Origin: Phenylobacterium deserti
GTDB taxonomy: Bacteria > Pseudomonadota > Alphaproteobacteria > Caulobacterales > Caulobacteraceae
Assembly: GCA_945883235.1 (NCBI GenBank)
Contig: CAMCXF010000009.1
Coordinates: 1-34,631 of the forward strand
Reading direction: 5' to 3'
Length of the DNA stretch: 34,631 bases
Shown here: positions 14,553 to 26,108 of the stretch, piece after piece
How positions within the stretch are numbered: the first letter of the stretch is position 1
Layout: each line of letters opens with the position of its first letter
Program-made: the position numbers and the translations under genes
The notes under the pieces: model-generated
Told to the model about the DNA's origin: nothing
Seen by the model: the letters and a program-made list of their open reading frames with translations, nothing else
Database searches by the model: none

Positions 14553-15880
14553 AGACCCGCGATGGCCAGCCCATCGACCAGCAGGGACGGCGCGTTGGCG
14601 GAGCCCCGGATCTCCAGGTCCGAGCCAGGCACCACGCGAGCGAAGATGTCCAGCAGGTTGCCCGCTACCGTGATCTCGTTGACGGGATAGGCGATCTCGC
14701 CGCCCTCGAACCAGAAGCCCGAGCAGCCCACCGACCAGTCGCCGGTGTTGCCGTTCAGCGACGGCCCGAACATGGAGGTGACCAGCAGCCCCGCGCCTGC
14801 GTCGCGCATCAGGCCCGCCTGATCGCGATCCCCCGCATGGAACGTCAGGTTCGAGGTGGAGACGCCGGGCGGTCCTGCCAGCCCGCGCGAGGCGTGCCCG
14901 GTGGTCGTGAGGCCAAGCTGACGGGCCGATGAGGTGTTCAACAGCCAGGTGGTCAGGGCTCCGTCGTCGATCAGATTGCGGGCGACATTTTCCACGCCCT
15001 CATCGTCAAACGGCGAGGACCCCAGCCCGCGAAGGCGATGGGGGTCGTCTGAAATCATGATGCCCTTGGCGAACAGTTGCTGGCCCAGCTTGTCCTTCAG
15101 GAACGAGGTTCCACGTGCAATCGACGGACCCGAAATGGCGCCGATCAGCGGGCTCAGCAGCGAGCCGGCCAAGCGATTCTCGAAAATAACCGGTGCGGTG
15201 GTCGAGGCGATCTTGCGCGCACCCAGACGCGACGCCGCCCGACGGCCGGCCTCGGTGCCCAGGCTCTCCGGTGACGGCAGGTCCGATTGCCAGCGCGTAG
15301 AGCGGCCGTCGTATCCGGTCTCCATGCCGTCGGCGCCGCCAGCGATGGCCGACGCGCCAATGGCAAACCCCGAGGCCCGGTGGATGCCGGTAAAGCCGCC
15401 GCTGGTGACCATCGTCCATTGCGACGATGACCAGGAGCCGCTGCCGCCGTCGGAATTCGTGACCTTGGGTACAGCACGCGCAGCGGCCTCGGCGGCGCGG
15501 GCGTGGTCCTCCAGGTCGAGCGGTGAGGGCTCTGTCGGGTCGAAGAGGTCGAGATCGCGCAAGGGTCCCCGCGCCAGCCGATCCGGATCTGCCAGCCCGG
15601 CATAGGGGTCTTCCGGAGCCAGCCGCGCCATGGCGACAGCGCGTGCCACCAGCTTGGCCCGTGCTTCGGCGGAAATGTCTGACCCCGACACCGTGGCCTG
15701 TCGCTGGCCGACAAACACCCTCAGGCCCAGATCCCGCGATTCCTCGCGCTCGACTTCTTCCAGCGCCCCCTCGCGCACGCCGATCGACAGGCTTCGGCGC
15801 TGGGCGCCGACGGCTTCAGCCGCATCGGCGCCGGCCTTGAGAGCAGCGGCTACCACGTCATTCAGAAGGGTCTCATCCAT
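14549..15880 (-). CDS. pmbA: TldD/PmbA family metalloprotease subunit (TldE)
   Basis: 443 residues. RRSLSIGVREGALEEVEREESRDLGLRVF at the N terminus and the C-terminal SGFWFEGGEIAYPVNEITVAGNLLDI are hallmark PmbA/TldE segments. The HExxxH-type zinc motif found in TldD is not visible, so this is the non-metal-binding partner. TldD and TldE form a heterodimeric peptidase that trims modified peptides (microcin B17, CcdA). No tldD gene is in the window. It heads a pmbA-cysQ-DUF4170 unit; the upstream spacer contains two strong palindromes (15922-15969 and 15984-16033). Confidence 0.93.
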   Translation of the reverse strand: MDETLLNDVVAAALKAGADAAEAVGAQRRSLSIGVREGALEEVEREESRDLGLRVFVGQRQATVSGSDISAEARAKLVARAVAMARLAPEDPYAGLADPDRLARGPLRDLDLFDPTEPSPLDLEDHARAAEAAARAVPKVTNSDGGSGSWSSSQWTMVTSGGFTGIHRASGFAIGASAIAGGADGMETGYDGRSTRWQSDLPSPESLGTEAGRRAASRLGARKIASTTAPVIFENRLAGSLLSPLIGAISGPSIARGTSFLKDKLGQQLFAKGIMISDDPHRLRGLGSSPFDDEGVENVARNLIDDGALTTWLLNTSSARQLGLTTTGHASRGLAGPPGVSTSNLTFHAGDRDQAGLMRDAGAGLLVTSMFGPSLNGNTGDWSVGCSGFWFEGGEIAYPVNEITVAGNLLDIFARVVPGSDLEIRGSANAPSLLVDGLAIAGL

Positions 15881-15921
15881 CGGGGGGATATGGCGGACGC
15901 GGCCGCCCGGAACAAGCCTAA

Positions 15922-15969
15922 GAGCCTGTCCGGTTCAGATGGGATCATCTGAACCGGATAAACAGGCTC
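15922..15969. repeat. 48-base palindrome upstream of pmbA
   Basis: GAGCCTGT at 15922-15929 pairs with ACAGGCTC at 15962-15969, and CCGGTTCAGATG pairs perfectly with CATCTGAACCGG around the loop GGAT; a four-base ATAA bulge interrupts the right arm. That gives a 20-base-pair stem. It lies between the stop of the MAPEG gene (read from the minus strand) and the pmbA start, so it can act as a terminator or as a structured leader. It is different in sequence from the next palindrome. Confidence 0.8.
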
Positions 15970-15981
15970 GTTCTCATTTGT

Positions 15982-16034
15982 TTAGAGCACGACGGGCGCT
16001 TGAACCGGTATCCACTTCAAGCTGTCGTGCCCTA
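15982..16034. repeat. TAGAGC...GCCCTA palindrome overlapping the MAPEG stop codon
   Basis: AGAGCACGAC (15984-15993) pairs with GTCGTGCCCT (16024-16033) with one mismatch, and an inner GCTTGAA (15998-16004) pairs with TTCAAGC (16016-16022). The right end CTA at 16032-16034 is, read on the minus strand, the TAG stop of the MAPEG gene. The left end is likewise TAG on the plus strand. The same termini appear in the repeat at 27989-28218, which points to a dispersed alphaproteobacterial palindromic element. Confidence 0.75.
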
Positions 16035-16433
16035 AGGCACCGCGTAGAACAAAAGCGCCGCAGCCAGGGCGATATAGGCGACCCAGGTGGCAAGCACGCC
16101 CGCCGTCCGCAGCCAGGAGACGCCGGTGCTGCGCGACAGGCCCACCGCATGCATCACCCGGCCAACAAACAGCAGGAACCCGATGGGATGAATCAACAGC
16201 GGCATGGCACCGACCAGCGCCAGAACGCCCAGACCGACCAGCGCCGCCGGCACATACTCTGCTGCATTGCCGAACGCCCGGATGGCCTGGTTGAGGGCCG
16301 GCACGCCGCCGTCGCCGATCTCGATGTGGTGCTTGCGCCGCTGGCGGGTCACCAGCACCGAGAGCACCAGCAAAAGTATCAGGTGCAGGCCGGTCCAGAG
16401 GGCTGCGGCGTGTGCTGAAGCTTGGGGGTCCAT
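16032..16433 (-). CDS. MAPEG family integral membrane protein
   Basis: 133 residues with four hydrophobic segments (about 12-30, 60-80, 80-98 and 110-131). RRKHHIEIGDGGVPALNQAIRAFGNAAEYVP contains the MAPEG signature, in which RAFGNAAEYVP is the glutathione/lipid-contacting RxxxNxxE helix, and VGRVMHAVG is the second conserved patch. MAPEG proteins are trimeric membrane enzymes acting on eicosanoids or glutathione conjugates in animals; bacterial members have mostly unknown substrates. The start is 14 bases past the ubiD stop on the same strand, so it is probably cotranscribed with ubiD. The stop is provided by a palindromic repeat. Confidence 0.9.
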   Translation of the reverse strand: MDPQASAHAAALWTGLHLILLLVLSVLVTRQRRKHHIEIGDGGVPALNQAIRAFGNAAEYVPAALVGLGVLALVGAMPLLIHPIGFLLFVGRVMHAVGLSRSTGVSWLRTAGVLATWVAYIALAAALLFYAVP

Positions 16434-16447
16434 GTCGCCTCCTTACC

Positions 16448-17974
16448 TCATTCCACCGGCCGTCCATCCCCCGGCAGGCCCAGCCGGGACCACTTCTCCG
16501 TGACTGCCGCGACGGTTGTATCGTCCATGCCCAGTTTCTCGCCCCACTCGCGATGGGTCTCGGGCGGCCACTTGTTGGTGGCGTCGAGCCCGATCTTGGA
16601 GCCGAGACCGCTCTGCGGAGAGGCGAAGTCCAGATAGTCGATGGGGGTGTTCTCGATCAGTGTGATGTCGCGGGCCGGATCCATTCGGGTCGACAGCGCC
16701 CACATCACGTCTTTCCAGTCGCGGGCGTTGATATCGTCGTCAACGACGATCACCCACTTGGTGTACATGAACTGCCGCAGATAGCTCCAGACGCCCATCA
16801 TCACGCGCTTGGCGTGGCCGGGGTAACCCTTCTTCATCGAGACGACCGCGATCCGGTAGCTGCAGCCTTCCGGCGGCAGCCAGAAGTCCACGATCTCAGG
16901 GAACTGCTGCTGGAGCAGGGGAATGAACACCTCGTTGAGCGCCTCGCCCAGTACACTGGGCTCATCCGGCGGGCGGCCAGTAAAGGTGGTCAGGTAGATC
17001 GGGTTCTTCCGCATGGTGATCGCGGTCACCTGGAAGATCGGGAACTTCTCGACCGAGTTGTAATAGCCGGTGTGGTCGCCGTAGGGCCCTTCGTCGGCAT
17101 ATTCGTCGAGCAGGACATGACCCTCCAGCACGATCTCGGCCTGGGCCGGCACCATCAGGGGGACGGTTTTGGCGGGCACGAGGTCCAGTTTGGAACCTCG
17201 CAGCAGGCCCGCGAACTGGTACTCCGACAGCGTGTCCGGCACGGGCGTCACGGCGGCTAGGATGGTGCCGGGATCGGCGCCGATGACCGCGCAGGCGGGC
17301 AGGGGCTCGCGCTTGCCCTCGGCCTTCCAGCGCCGGTGGTGCTGGGCCCCGCCGCGGTGCGCCAGCCAGCGCATCACTGTGCGGTTCTTGTCCAACACCT
17401 GCATGCGATAGATGCCGAGGTTGTAGTTGTCCTCGCGCTTGTCCGACGGGCCTTTGGTCACCACCAGCGGCCAGGTGATCAACGGCGCGGGTTCGCCCGG
17501 CCAGCAGGTCTGGATCGGCAATTTCGTCAGGTCGATGTCGTCGCCCTTGAGCACGATTTCCTGCACCGGCGCGGACTTGCGCACCTGTGGCCGCATGCTC
17601 ATCACGGTCTTTGCCAAGGGCAACATCTCTAGGGCGTCTTTCAAGCCCCGGGGCGGGTCCGGCTGGCGCAGGAAGGCCAACAGTTCGCCCACCTCGCGCA
17701 GTTCACCCGCCGTGGTCCGTTCCTCGCCACCCAGGGTGACCCCCATGGCGACGCGTTTGACCGTGCCGAACAGATTGACCAGGCACGGCATGGTCGAGGG
17801 TTCGCCGTCGGCGCGGATGACGTTCTCGAACAGCACCGCCGGCCCACCGTCGCGCAGCAACCTGCGCTGGATTTCGGTCATCTCAAGTACGGTCGAGACG
17901 GGTTCCTTCACTCGCACCAGCTCGCCGGCGGCTTCAAGCTTTTCCAGGAATTCGCGAAGGGATTTATAGGCCAT
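16448..17974 (-). CDS. ubiD: UbiD-family decarboxylase (3-polyprenyl-4-hydroxybenzoate decarboxylase)
   Basis: 508 residues from ATG 17972-17974, close to the usual 490-500; the frame is open 165 bases further upstream but that part crosses an intergenic hairpin. Seen: [20 protein letters not shown] (183-202), where the metal/prenyl-FMN asparagine and arginine lie, [11 protein letters not shown], and [14 protein letters not shown] (292-305) with the active-site acidic residues. UbiD removes the carboxyl group of 3-polyprenyl-4-hydroxybenzoate in ubiquinone synthesis, using prenylated FMN made by UbiX. No ubiX is in the window. A decarboxylase for another aromatic acid cannot be excluded, but length and motifs favour the ubiquinone enzyme. 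Confidence 0.92.
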   Translation of the reverse strand: MAYKSLREFLEKLEAAGELVRVKEPVSTVLEMTEIQRRLLRDGGPAVLFENVIRADGEPSTMPCLVNLFGTVKRVAMGVTLGGEERTTAGELREVGELLAFLRQPDPPRGLKDALEMLPLAKTVMSMRPQVRKSAPVQEIVLKGDDIDLTKLPIQTCWPGEPAPLITWPLVVTKGPSDKREDNYNLGIYRMQVLDKNRTVMRWLAHRGGAQHHRRWKAEGKREPLPACAVIGADPGTILAAVTPVPDTLSEYQFAGLLRGSKLDLVPAKTVPLMVPAQAEIVLEGHVLLDEYADEGPYGDHTGYYNSVEKFPIFQVTAITMRKNPIYLTTFTGRPPDEPSVLGEALNEVFIPLLQQQFPEIVDFWLPPEGCSYRIAVVSMKKGYPGHAKRVMMGVWSYLRQFMYTKWVIVVDDDINARDWKDVMWALSTRMDPARDITLIENTPIDYLDFASPQSGLGSKIGLDATNKWPPETHREWGEKLGMDDTTVAAVTEKWSRLGLPGDGRPVE

Positions 17975-18054
17975 GCGGCGGTTTACCTGTGTCGCTGGGG
18001 GCGGTCTAGGACGGGGCGGGGTTGGGCATGACGCCTCGATCCAGAAATACTGCT

Positions 18055-18085
18055 CGTCATGGCCCTGCTTGTCTGGGCCATGACG
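18055..18085. terminator. Perfect 11-bp hairpin after the YjbR-like gene
   Basis: CGTCATGGCCC (18055-18065) pairs perfectly with GGGCCATGACG (18075-18085) around a nine-base loop that reads ACAAG on the minus strand. It lies 33 bases beyond the stop of the YjbR-like gene and about 80 bases before the ubiD start, both on the minus strand, so it could end transcription of the former. No U-run follows. The ACAAG loop and TGACG end recur at 28151-28176. Confidence 0.65.
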
Positions 18086-18117
18086 AACCATAGTCAGGGA
18101 AAGGCATAGGATCGGGC

Positions 18118-18462
18118 TCAGCCCCTCTCCGCCTCCCACGCCTTCACCACGCTCTTCTTCGCCACCTTGCGGAACCGGCGTTCCAGGAAATTCTGGAACG
18201 ACCCTGCGTGCAAACTCTCGATCCGAGCCAGCACGCAGGGATAGTCCTTGTAGTGCGGCGTCAGGTGGAAAGTGCCGGGTTCGGCCTCCATCAGCATCTC
18301 GCGCTCATCGTGGCTGACATCCATCAGCACCACGCTGGCGTCATCGCGGCGCAATCGGGTGAAGAACTTGCCGTTCACCTTGAACGAGGGGCTGCCATAG
18401 CTCGTGCCCTCTTCGGCCCCGGGAAAGGCCAGCACGATGGCTTTCATCTCATCGGCGGTCAC
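18118..18462 (-). CDS. MmcQ/YjbR family protein
   Basis: 114 residues. The opening [33 protein letters not shown] is typical of the YjbR/MmcQ family: a helix, then the double-wing strands, with the conserved P-G-A-x-E and GxPxFKV. The fold is related to CyaY and some members are annotated as DNA-binding, without firm proof. The start is GTG at 18460-18462, supported by AGGAG eight bases upstream. It sits 57 bases downstream of katG on the same strand, with no strong hairpin between, so readthrough from katG is possible. Confidence 0.88.
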   Translation of the reverse strand: MTADEMKAIVLAFPGAEEGTSYGSPSFKVNGKFFTRLRRDDASVVLMDVSHDEREMLMEAEPGTFHLTPHYKDYPCVLARIESLHAGSFQNFLERRFRKVAKKSVVKAWEAERG

Positions 18463-18519
18463 GGCAAGGTCTCCTGATCTTTGGCCTGTTGGAAACCCCT
18501 CCGGACCGCCGCGTCAAGA

Positions 18520-20780
<2,261 letters not shown>

Positions 20781-20781
<1 letters not shown>

Positions 20782-20817
20782 TCGATTGTTTTTATCATAT
20801 TGATAGGTCATATCGAT
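20781..20817 (-). promoter_or_regulatory. Candidate OxyR operator upstream of katG
   Basis: On the minus strand four tetrads occur at exact 11-base steps: ATCG, CTAT, ATAA, CGAT, each separated by seven bases. The OxyR consensus is ATAG-N7-CTAT-N7-ATAG-N7-CTAT, so 13 of 16 positions match. The site lies directly upstream of the katG -35 box and outside any gene. OxyR control of katG is established in Caulobacter and other proteobacteria; binding here is inference. Confidence 0.65.
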
Positions 20818-20850
20818 GATCAAGCCGACGGCTGAAGCGCTGAGGGTGAG

Positions 20851-21429
20851 CTACCGGTCGATTTGGGTCGGCGATGCCAGTCGGAGGCCCTGCGCCGACG
20901 CCTCTATGAGAATGCCCAGCCGCTTGGCGCGGGTCTCTGTACCTCTGGTCGAGACGACGCGGTGGACCGCGACTTTGCGGTAGCCCGGCGGGAAAGCCTG
21001 GAAGCTGGCCCAAGCTTCGGCGTTCGCCTTGAATTGAGCGGTCTCCGGCCCTGTGAACTCCGCTGGGTCGCGCTCGTAAGAGTAGACCTTGGTCCGATCC
21101 TTGCCGATATCATAGGCCGCCTGGCCTGCCGGCGTGATCAAGCCTTCCGCCTTCAGTTCCGCAAAGCGTTTGACGTTGACCTGACTCCAGATCCCGGTGG
21201 GCTTTCGCGGGGTGAAGCGGATGCGGTAGGCTTCAGCATCGATCCGGTGGCGAACCCCGTCGATCCAGCCGAAGCACAAGGCCTCATCCACGCTTTGTGG
21301 CCAGGTTATCGAGGCCTTGCCGCTGTCCTTCTTCCAGAAACCCACGGATACCTCCGAAGCGTCAGTGTGGTTCTCCGCGAGCCAGGCGCGCCAGTGCTCC
21401 GGCGTGGCGAAAAAGCGTGGCGCGGTCAT
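20851..21429 (-). CDS. YdeI/OmpD-associated family protein
   Basis: 192 residues. The N-terminal FFATPEHWRAWLAENH and VGFWKKDSGKASITWPQSVDEALCFGWIDG match the YdeI-like family, and the C-terminal part (from about 110) ends in a helical region with PPGYRK typical of the bacteriocin-protection/OmpD-associated domain. In Salmonella and E. coli, YdeI-type proteins are tied to envelope stress and peptide resistance; the biochemical role is unknown. It ends 135 bases before the katG start on the same strand, but katG has its own promoter. Its start codon overlaps, head to head, an ATG of the plus-strand methyltransferase frame. Confidence 0.88.
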   Translation of the reverse strand: MTAPRFFATPEHWRAWLAENHTDASEVSVGFWKKDSGKASITWPQSVDEALCFGWIDGVRHRIDAEAYRIRFTPRKPTGIWSQVNVKRFAELKAEGLITPAGQAAYDIGKDRTKVYSYERDPAEFTGPETAQFKANAEAWASFQAFPPGYRKVAVHRVVSTRGTETRAKRLGILIEASAQGLRLASPTQIDR

Positions 21430-21484
21430 GGACGGAACCCGCGGCTGGCGTCATCTTCACCGACAGATTTGTAAGGGTTCGGCA

Positions 21485-22226
21485 TTGGGCGTGGCATCGG
21501 CAATCCGGCAGCTCGGCGACAGGTTGAACCGTTCGATATTGTCGTTGATCGGGCTCCAACTGGACAAGGCCTATCTGGCAACTGATGTGCCCGGACCGAC
21601 CCGCCTGACCGCCCACGCTACCTTTGCCGACCGCGTTGTCGAGGCCGGCGACAAGCCCGGCTACCGCATCCTGGAGATCGGCAGCCGCGAGGTGGCCGGC
21701 GGGCCACCCATGCGGGGCCGACTGTCCCATGCCGACTACGTAGGGTTCGACTACTACCCCGGCCCCAATGTCGACGTTTCAGGCGACGCGCACCGCCTGG
21801 CTGATCTGGTCGAAGGCCGGTTCGATGTCGTCTATTCCACAGCCGTCTTCGAGCATCTGGCCATGCCCTGGGTCGTCGCCGAGGAGATCGCCAGGGTGCT
21901 GAAGCCGGGAGGACTGGTGTTCGTCGAGACCCATTTTTCCTACTCGTCGCATGAACGGCCCTGGCACTTCTTCCAGTTCAGCGACATGGGGCTGCGCGCC
22001 CTGTTCTCACCGGCCCTGGGGTTCGAGTGTGTAGAGGCGGCCATGCAAAACCCTATCGTCGGGCGGTTCTCGGCCTATGCCGACGCCTACCTGCGGTTCC
22101 AGCCGGTCAGGGCGCTCTACTGCCACAGCAATGTCGTCGCCCGGAAGGTGCGCGATGTGACGGACTTTCGCTGGCGGGACGCCGCTCTGGAAGCGGTCGC
22201 CGGTGCCACCGCCTATCCGACGCCGG

Positions 22227-22237
<11 letters not shown>
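21485..22237 (+). CDS. Class I SAM-dependent methyltransferase
   Basis: About 250 residues. [14 protein letters not shown] is motif I of the SAM site, [20 protein letters not shown] is motif II, and [40 protein letters not shown] covers motifs post-II and III, the Methyltransf_11 pattern. [19 protein letters not shown] is typical of methyltransferases found in polysaccharide or sugar clusters. The start is uncertain: TTG 21485 has AAGGG seven bases upstream and is preferred; GTG 21491 and ATG 21428 are alternatives, the last overlapping the divergent gene's start codon. The substrate is unknown. Its 3' end overlaps the dapD 3' end by 11 bases. Confidence 0.85.
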
Positions 22238-23056
<819 letters not shown>

Positions 23057-23057
<1 letters not shown>

Positions 23058-23719
23058 CAGGCAGCTTCTTTCAGCTGGGCGCGGGCCAGGAACGGCGCGA
23101 GCGTCTCGGTTCTGTGGTGGACAAAGGTGGCGGTGGAGGCGGCCGCGTGTGCGCCCACCAGCACGGTGGTCATGCCCAGGTGGGCGGCCGGTGCCAGATT
23201 GCGTTCGGCGTCTTCGAAAAAGGCGGTGACGGTCGGGTCGATCCCGTGGGCCGCGCCGATCCGGGCAAAGGCTTCCGGACTGGGTTTGGGCTCATAGCCG
23301 GCCGAGCCGATATGGAAGACGTCGTCAAACAGGTGGGCCAGGCCCAAGTGGGCCAGCACCCTCTCGGCGTGTACCTCATCGGCGTTTGTGAAGATCAGGC
23401 GGCGGCCGGGCAGGCGTTCAAGAGCGGCCAGAAGCGGCGCGTCATGGGTCAGGGCCTCCAGCGACATGTCGTGGAAAATGGCATGGAACTCGGCAGGGTC
23501 GACGCCGTGGTTCAGCATCATGCCCTTCAGCGTCAAACCGTGTTCGGCCAGATAGGTCTTCTGAAGCTTGAAAGCTTCCTCGCGCGGCAGGCCGGTGACC
23601 TTTTCCACGAAGTCGGTCATCCTCACGACGATCTCGCCCATGAACCCGGATTCCGCCGGGTACAGGGTATTGTCCAGGTCGAACAGCCAGGTGTCGATGT
23701 GGCGCAGGTCGACACTCAT
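23057..23719 (-). CDS. HAD-family pyrimidine 5'-nucleotidase
   Basis: 220 residues of the SDT1-like HAD subfamily. [11 protein letters not shown] (11-21) holds the nucleophile Asp14 and Asp16, RLIFTNAD is motif [12 protein letters not shown] contains the motif III lysine, and AFFEDAERN is motif IV with the metal aspartate. Family members dephosphorylate pyrimidine nucleotides and modified nucleotides. It is sandwiched between argB and dapD with 4-base and 1-base overlaps. A role in amino-acid synthesis is not evident; a house-cleaning phosphatase carried by conserved linkage is the cautious reading. Confidence 0.9.
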
Positions 23720-24630
23720 CGGCGGATCAGGGTGCCGGACCCGTGCTCGGTGAACAGCTCCACCAACATGGCATGCGGACGGCGACCGTCCAGGATGACC
23801 ACAGCCTCGACACCCGCCTCGACCGCGGCGATTGCGGTCTCAAGCTTGGGGATCATGCCGCCGGTGGCGACCCCGTCGGCGATCGCGGCCCGCGCCTCGG
23901 CGATGGTCATTTGGGCGACGCGCTTGCCGTCCTTGTCCAGCACTCCGGCCACATCCGTCAGCAGCAACATGCGCTTCGCACCCAGCGCTCCGGCCAGCGC
24001 GCCCGCCACCGTGTCGGCATTGATGTTGTAGGTCTGGCCCTCCTCCGAAACGCCGATGGGCGCGATCACCGGGATGTAGTCATCGTCAGCACTCAGCAGC
24101 GCCTTGATGAGCGTGGTGTCGATGGTTTTGGGTTCACCGACGAAGCCCAGATCGACCACCTTCTCGATCTCGCTGTCGGGGTCTTTCTTTGTCCGCGTTA
24201 CCTTCTCGACGGTGATCAGCCGGGCGTCCTTGCCGGACAGACCCACGCCGCGAACCTTGGCCTTGTCACCGGCTTGCGTGATCCAGCTGGCGATCTCCTT
24301 GTTGATGGCCCCGGACAGCACCATCTCGGCCACTTCCATGGTGGCGGCGTCGGTCACGCGCAGGCCATCGATGAAGGTCGACTTGACGCCCGCCCGCTCC
24401 AGCATGGCCGAAATCTGCGGCCCGCCGCCATGCACCACGACCGGGTGCAGGCCCAGCATCTTCAGCAGAACGACGTCGGTGGCGAACAGCCGCGCCACCG
24501 CCTCGTCGCCCATGGCGTGGCCGCCGTATTTGATGACCACGGTCTCGCGGTCATAGGTCTGGATATAGGGCAGCGCTTCCGCCAGCGTCTTCGCCGTGGC
24601 CCAGCCTTGCTCTTCGGTATCGTCGCTCAA
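23716..24630 (-). CDS. argB: Acetylglutamate kinase
   Basis: 304 residues. [12 protein letters not shown] (31-42) is the phosphate-binding loop with Lys34, [14 protein letters not shown] binds acetylglutamate, and the C-terminal [21 protein letters not shown] is the ATP-site segment. It phosphorylates N-acetylglutamate, the usual feedback-controlled step of arginine synthesis. The N-terminal extension of about 28 residues ([16 protein letters not shown]) is of the type seen in arginine-sensitive hexameric enzymes. The start lies downstream of the structured spacer 24742-24847, and its stop overlaps the HAD gene start (ATGA). Its promoter must lie in the 255-base gap. Confidence 0.97.
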   Translation of the reverse strand: MSDDTEEQGWATAKTLAEALPYIQTYDRETVVIKYGGHAMGDEAVARLFATDVVLLKMLGLHPVVVHGGGPQISAMLERAGVKSTFIDGLRVTDAATMEVAEMVLSGAINKEIASWITQAGDKAKVRGVGLSGKDARLITVEKVTRTKKDPDSEIEKVVDLGFVGEPKTIDTTLIKALLSADDDYIPVIAPIGVSEEGQTYNINADTVAGALAGALGAKRMLLLTDVAGVLDKDGKRVAQMTIAEARAAIADGVATGGMIPKLETAIAAVEAGVEAVVILDGRRPHAMLVELFTEHGSGTLIRR

Positions 24631-24741
24631 TGACCCGTCCTCAGTCGTGCGGCGTGGGGATAGCGGACGGGGGGGCGACTGTCACGCCATGGACTGGATC
24701 AAGGGAAGCGGCAAATTCGGGGCGGCAAATCCCTAATTGCC

Positions 24742-24847
24742 GTCATCCCGGACGTAGCGTAGCGGAGATCCGGGACCCAGGAGCCCAGCGCACCGCTCTG
24801 GGTCCCGGCTCTTCAGCCTGCAAGCGCAGGCCCGCGGCCGGGATGAC
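24742..24847. repeat. Multi-branched palindromic intergenic element
   Basis: An outer stem GTCATCCCGG (24742-24751) pairs with CCGGGATGAC (24838-24847). Inside are a perfect 11-bp hairpin, CCGGGACCCAG (24770-24780) with CTGGGTCCCGG (24798-24808), and a 6-bp hairpin GCCTGC/GCAGGC (24816-24831) with a four-base loop. The result is a branched, cloverleaf-like fold of about 106 bases in the 255-base gap between the acyl-CoA dehydrogenase and argB. The GTCATCCC...GCGTAGCG...CCGGG-ACCCA layout is shared with the element at 28032, so it is a dispersed repeat. No coding or tRNA features are seen. Confidence 0.75.
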
Positions 24848-24885
24848 AGGATTTTTTGGTTTGGTCGTCTTCCGAACCTGAACCT

Positions 24886-26028
24886 CTAGATCGACCGCGC
24901 CACGACTTCCTTCATGATCTCCGACGTGCCGCCATAGATCCGCTGCACCCGGGCGTCGCGCCAAAGCCGGGCGATGGGGTACTCGTTCATATAGCCAGCC
25001 CCGCCATGCAGTTGCAGGGCCGCGTCGCAGACCTCCCATTGCAGCTCGGTGTGGAACAGCTTGGCCGCCGAGCCTTCCGCCGCCGTCAGCTTGCCCTCGA
25101 GATGTCGCGCCAGGCACCAGTCCACATGCGCCCACCCGGCCTGCAGCTTGGCTTTCAGCCCAGCCAGGGTGAAGCGGGTGTTCTGGAAATCAAACACCGA
25201 CTGGCCGAACGCCTTGCGCTCCTTGGTGAACTTCACCGCCTCATCGAACGCGCGTTGCGCACCGGCCTGTCCCGAAATGGCGATGCCCAGGCGCTCCTGC
25301 GGCAGCTGGCTCATCAGATAGCCAAACCCGCGGCCTTCTTCGCCCAGACAGTTGGTGATCGGCACCCGCACGTCCTCGAAGAACAGCTCCGAGGTGTCCG
25401 CCGAGTTCTGGCCGATCTTGTCCAGGTTGCGCCCGCGGGAGAACCCCGCCCGCGCGGCCTCAACCAGGACCAGCGAGATGCCCTTGCCGCCGGCGCTCGG
25501 GTCCGTCTTGGCCACCAGGATGATCAGGTCGGCGTTCTGGCCGTTGGTGATGTAGGTCTTGGAGCCGTTGATGACGTATTCGTTGCCGCTGCGGATGGCG
25601 GTGGTGCGCACGGCCTGCAGGTCAGAACCCGTTCCGGGCTCGGTCATGGCGATGGCGGTGATCGCTTCGCCAGAGATCATCCTGGGCAGCCAGTGCTGCT
25701 TCTGCTCTTCCGAGCCATAGTTCAGGATGTAGTCGGCGACGATATCCGACTGTAGCGTGATGCCCGCGCTGGAGCCCGCATAGGCCAGCTCCTCGTCGAT
25801 CACCGCGTTGAAGCGGAAGTCGAGGCCCAGGCCGCCGTACTCCGTCGGCAGGGTCGGGCACAGCAGCCCCGCCTCTCCACAGGCCAGCCAGAAGTCTCGG
25901 TCGACGAGGCCGTCCTCTTCCCAGCGATCCAGATGCGGATAGAGCGCCTTGTCAAAGAACTTGCGCACCTGGTCGCGGAACAGGATCAGTTCCGGGTCGG
26001 ACACATTGCGGGCGTCGGTCTGGATCAT
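24886..26028 (-). CDS. Acyl-CoA dehydrogenase (long-chain/LCAD-like)
   Basis: 380 residues. N-terminal helices are followed by ITAIAMTEPGTGSDLQAVRTTA (FAD/substrate site), YVINGSKTYITNGQNADLI and the C-terminal HGGAGYMNEYPIARLWRDARVQRIYGGTSEIMKEVVAR. The catalytic base of most family members, in the IYEGT motif, is glycine here (IYGGT), but Glu245 in QLPQERLGIA occupies the alternative helix-G position used by LCAD and isovaleryl-CoA dehydrogenase, so the enzyme should be active. It oxidises an acyl-CoA to the 2-enoyl-CoA and passes electrons to ETF. Chain length is unknown. It stands alone on the minus strand with gaps on both sides. Confidence 0.95.
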   Translation of the reverse strand: MIQTDARNVSDPELILFRDQVRKFFDKALYPHLDRWEEDGLVDRDFWLACGEAGLLCPTLPTEYGGLGLDFRFNAVIDEELAYAGSSAGITLQSDIVADYILNYGSEEQKQHWLPRMISGEAITAIAMTEPGTGSDLQAVRTTAIRSGNEYVINGSKTYITNGQNADLIILVAKTDPSAGGKGISLVLVEAARAGFSRGRNLDKIGQNSADTSELFFEDVRVPITNCLGEEGRGFGYLMSQLPQERLGIAISGQAGAQRAFDEAVKFTKERKAFGQSVFDFQNTRFTLAGLKAKLQAGWAHVDWCLARHLEGKLTAAEGSAAKLFHTELQWEVCDAALQLHGGAGYMNEYPIARLWRDARVQRIYGGTSEIMKEVVARSI

Positions 26029-26108
26029 GGCGGTCTCCTAGGGCGCGACCGTCAATTATCGCGGTGACGTCGCGTAGGGAAAGGCCCCATCAGTGCCGAG
26101 GCCGAAGC

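Noticed and set aside
24742..24847. Cloverleaf-like fold considered as a tRNA
   Set aside because: The arm lengths, loop sequences and lack of T-loop GTTCRA and CCA-adjacent acceptor do not fit a tRNA.
24886..26028. Acyl-CoA dehydrogenase suspected inactive because IYEGT reads IYGGT
   Set aside because: Glu245 in the alternative helix position matches LCAD-type enzymes, so a catalytic base is present.
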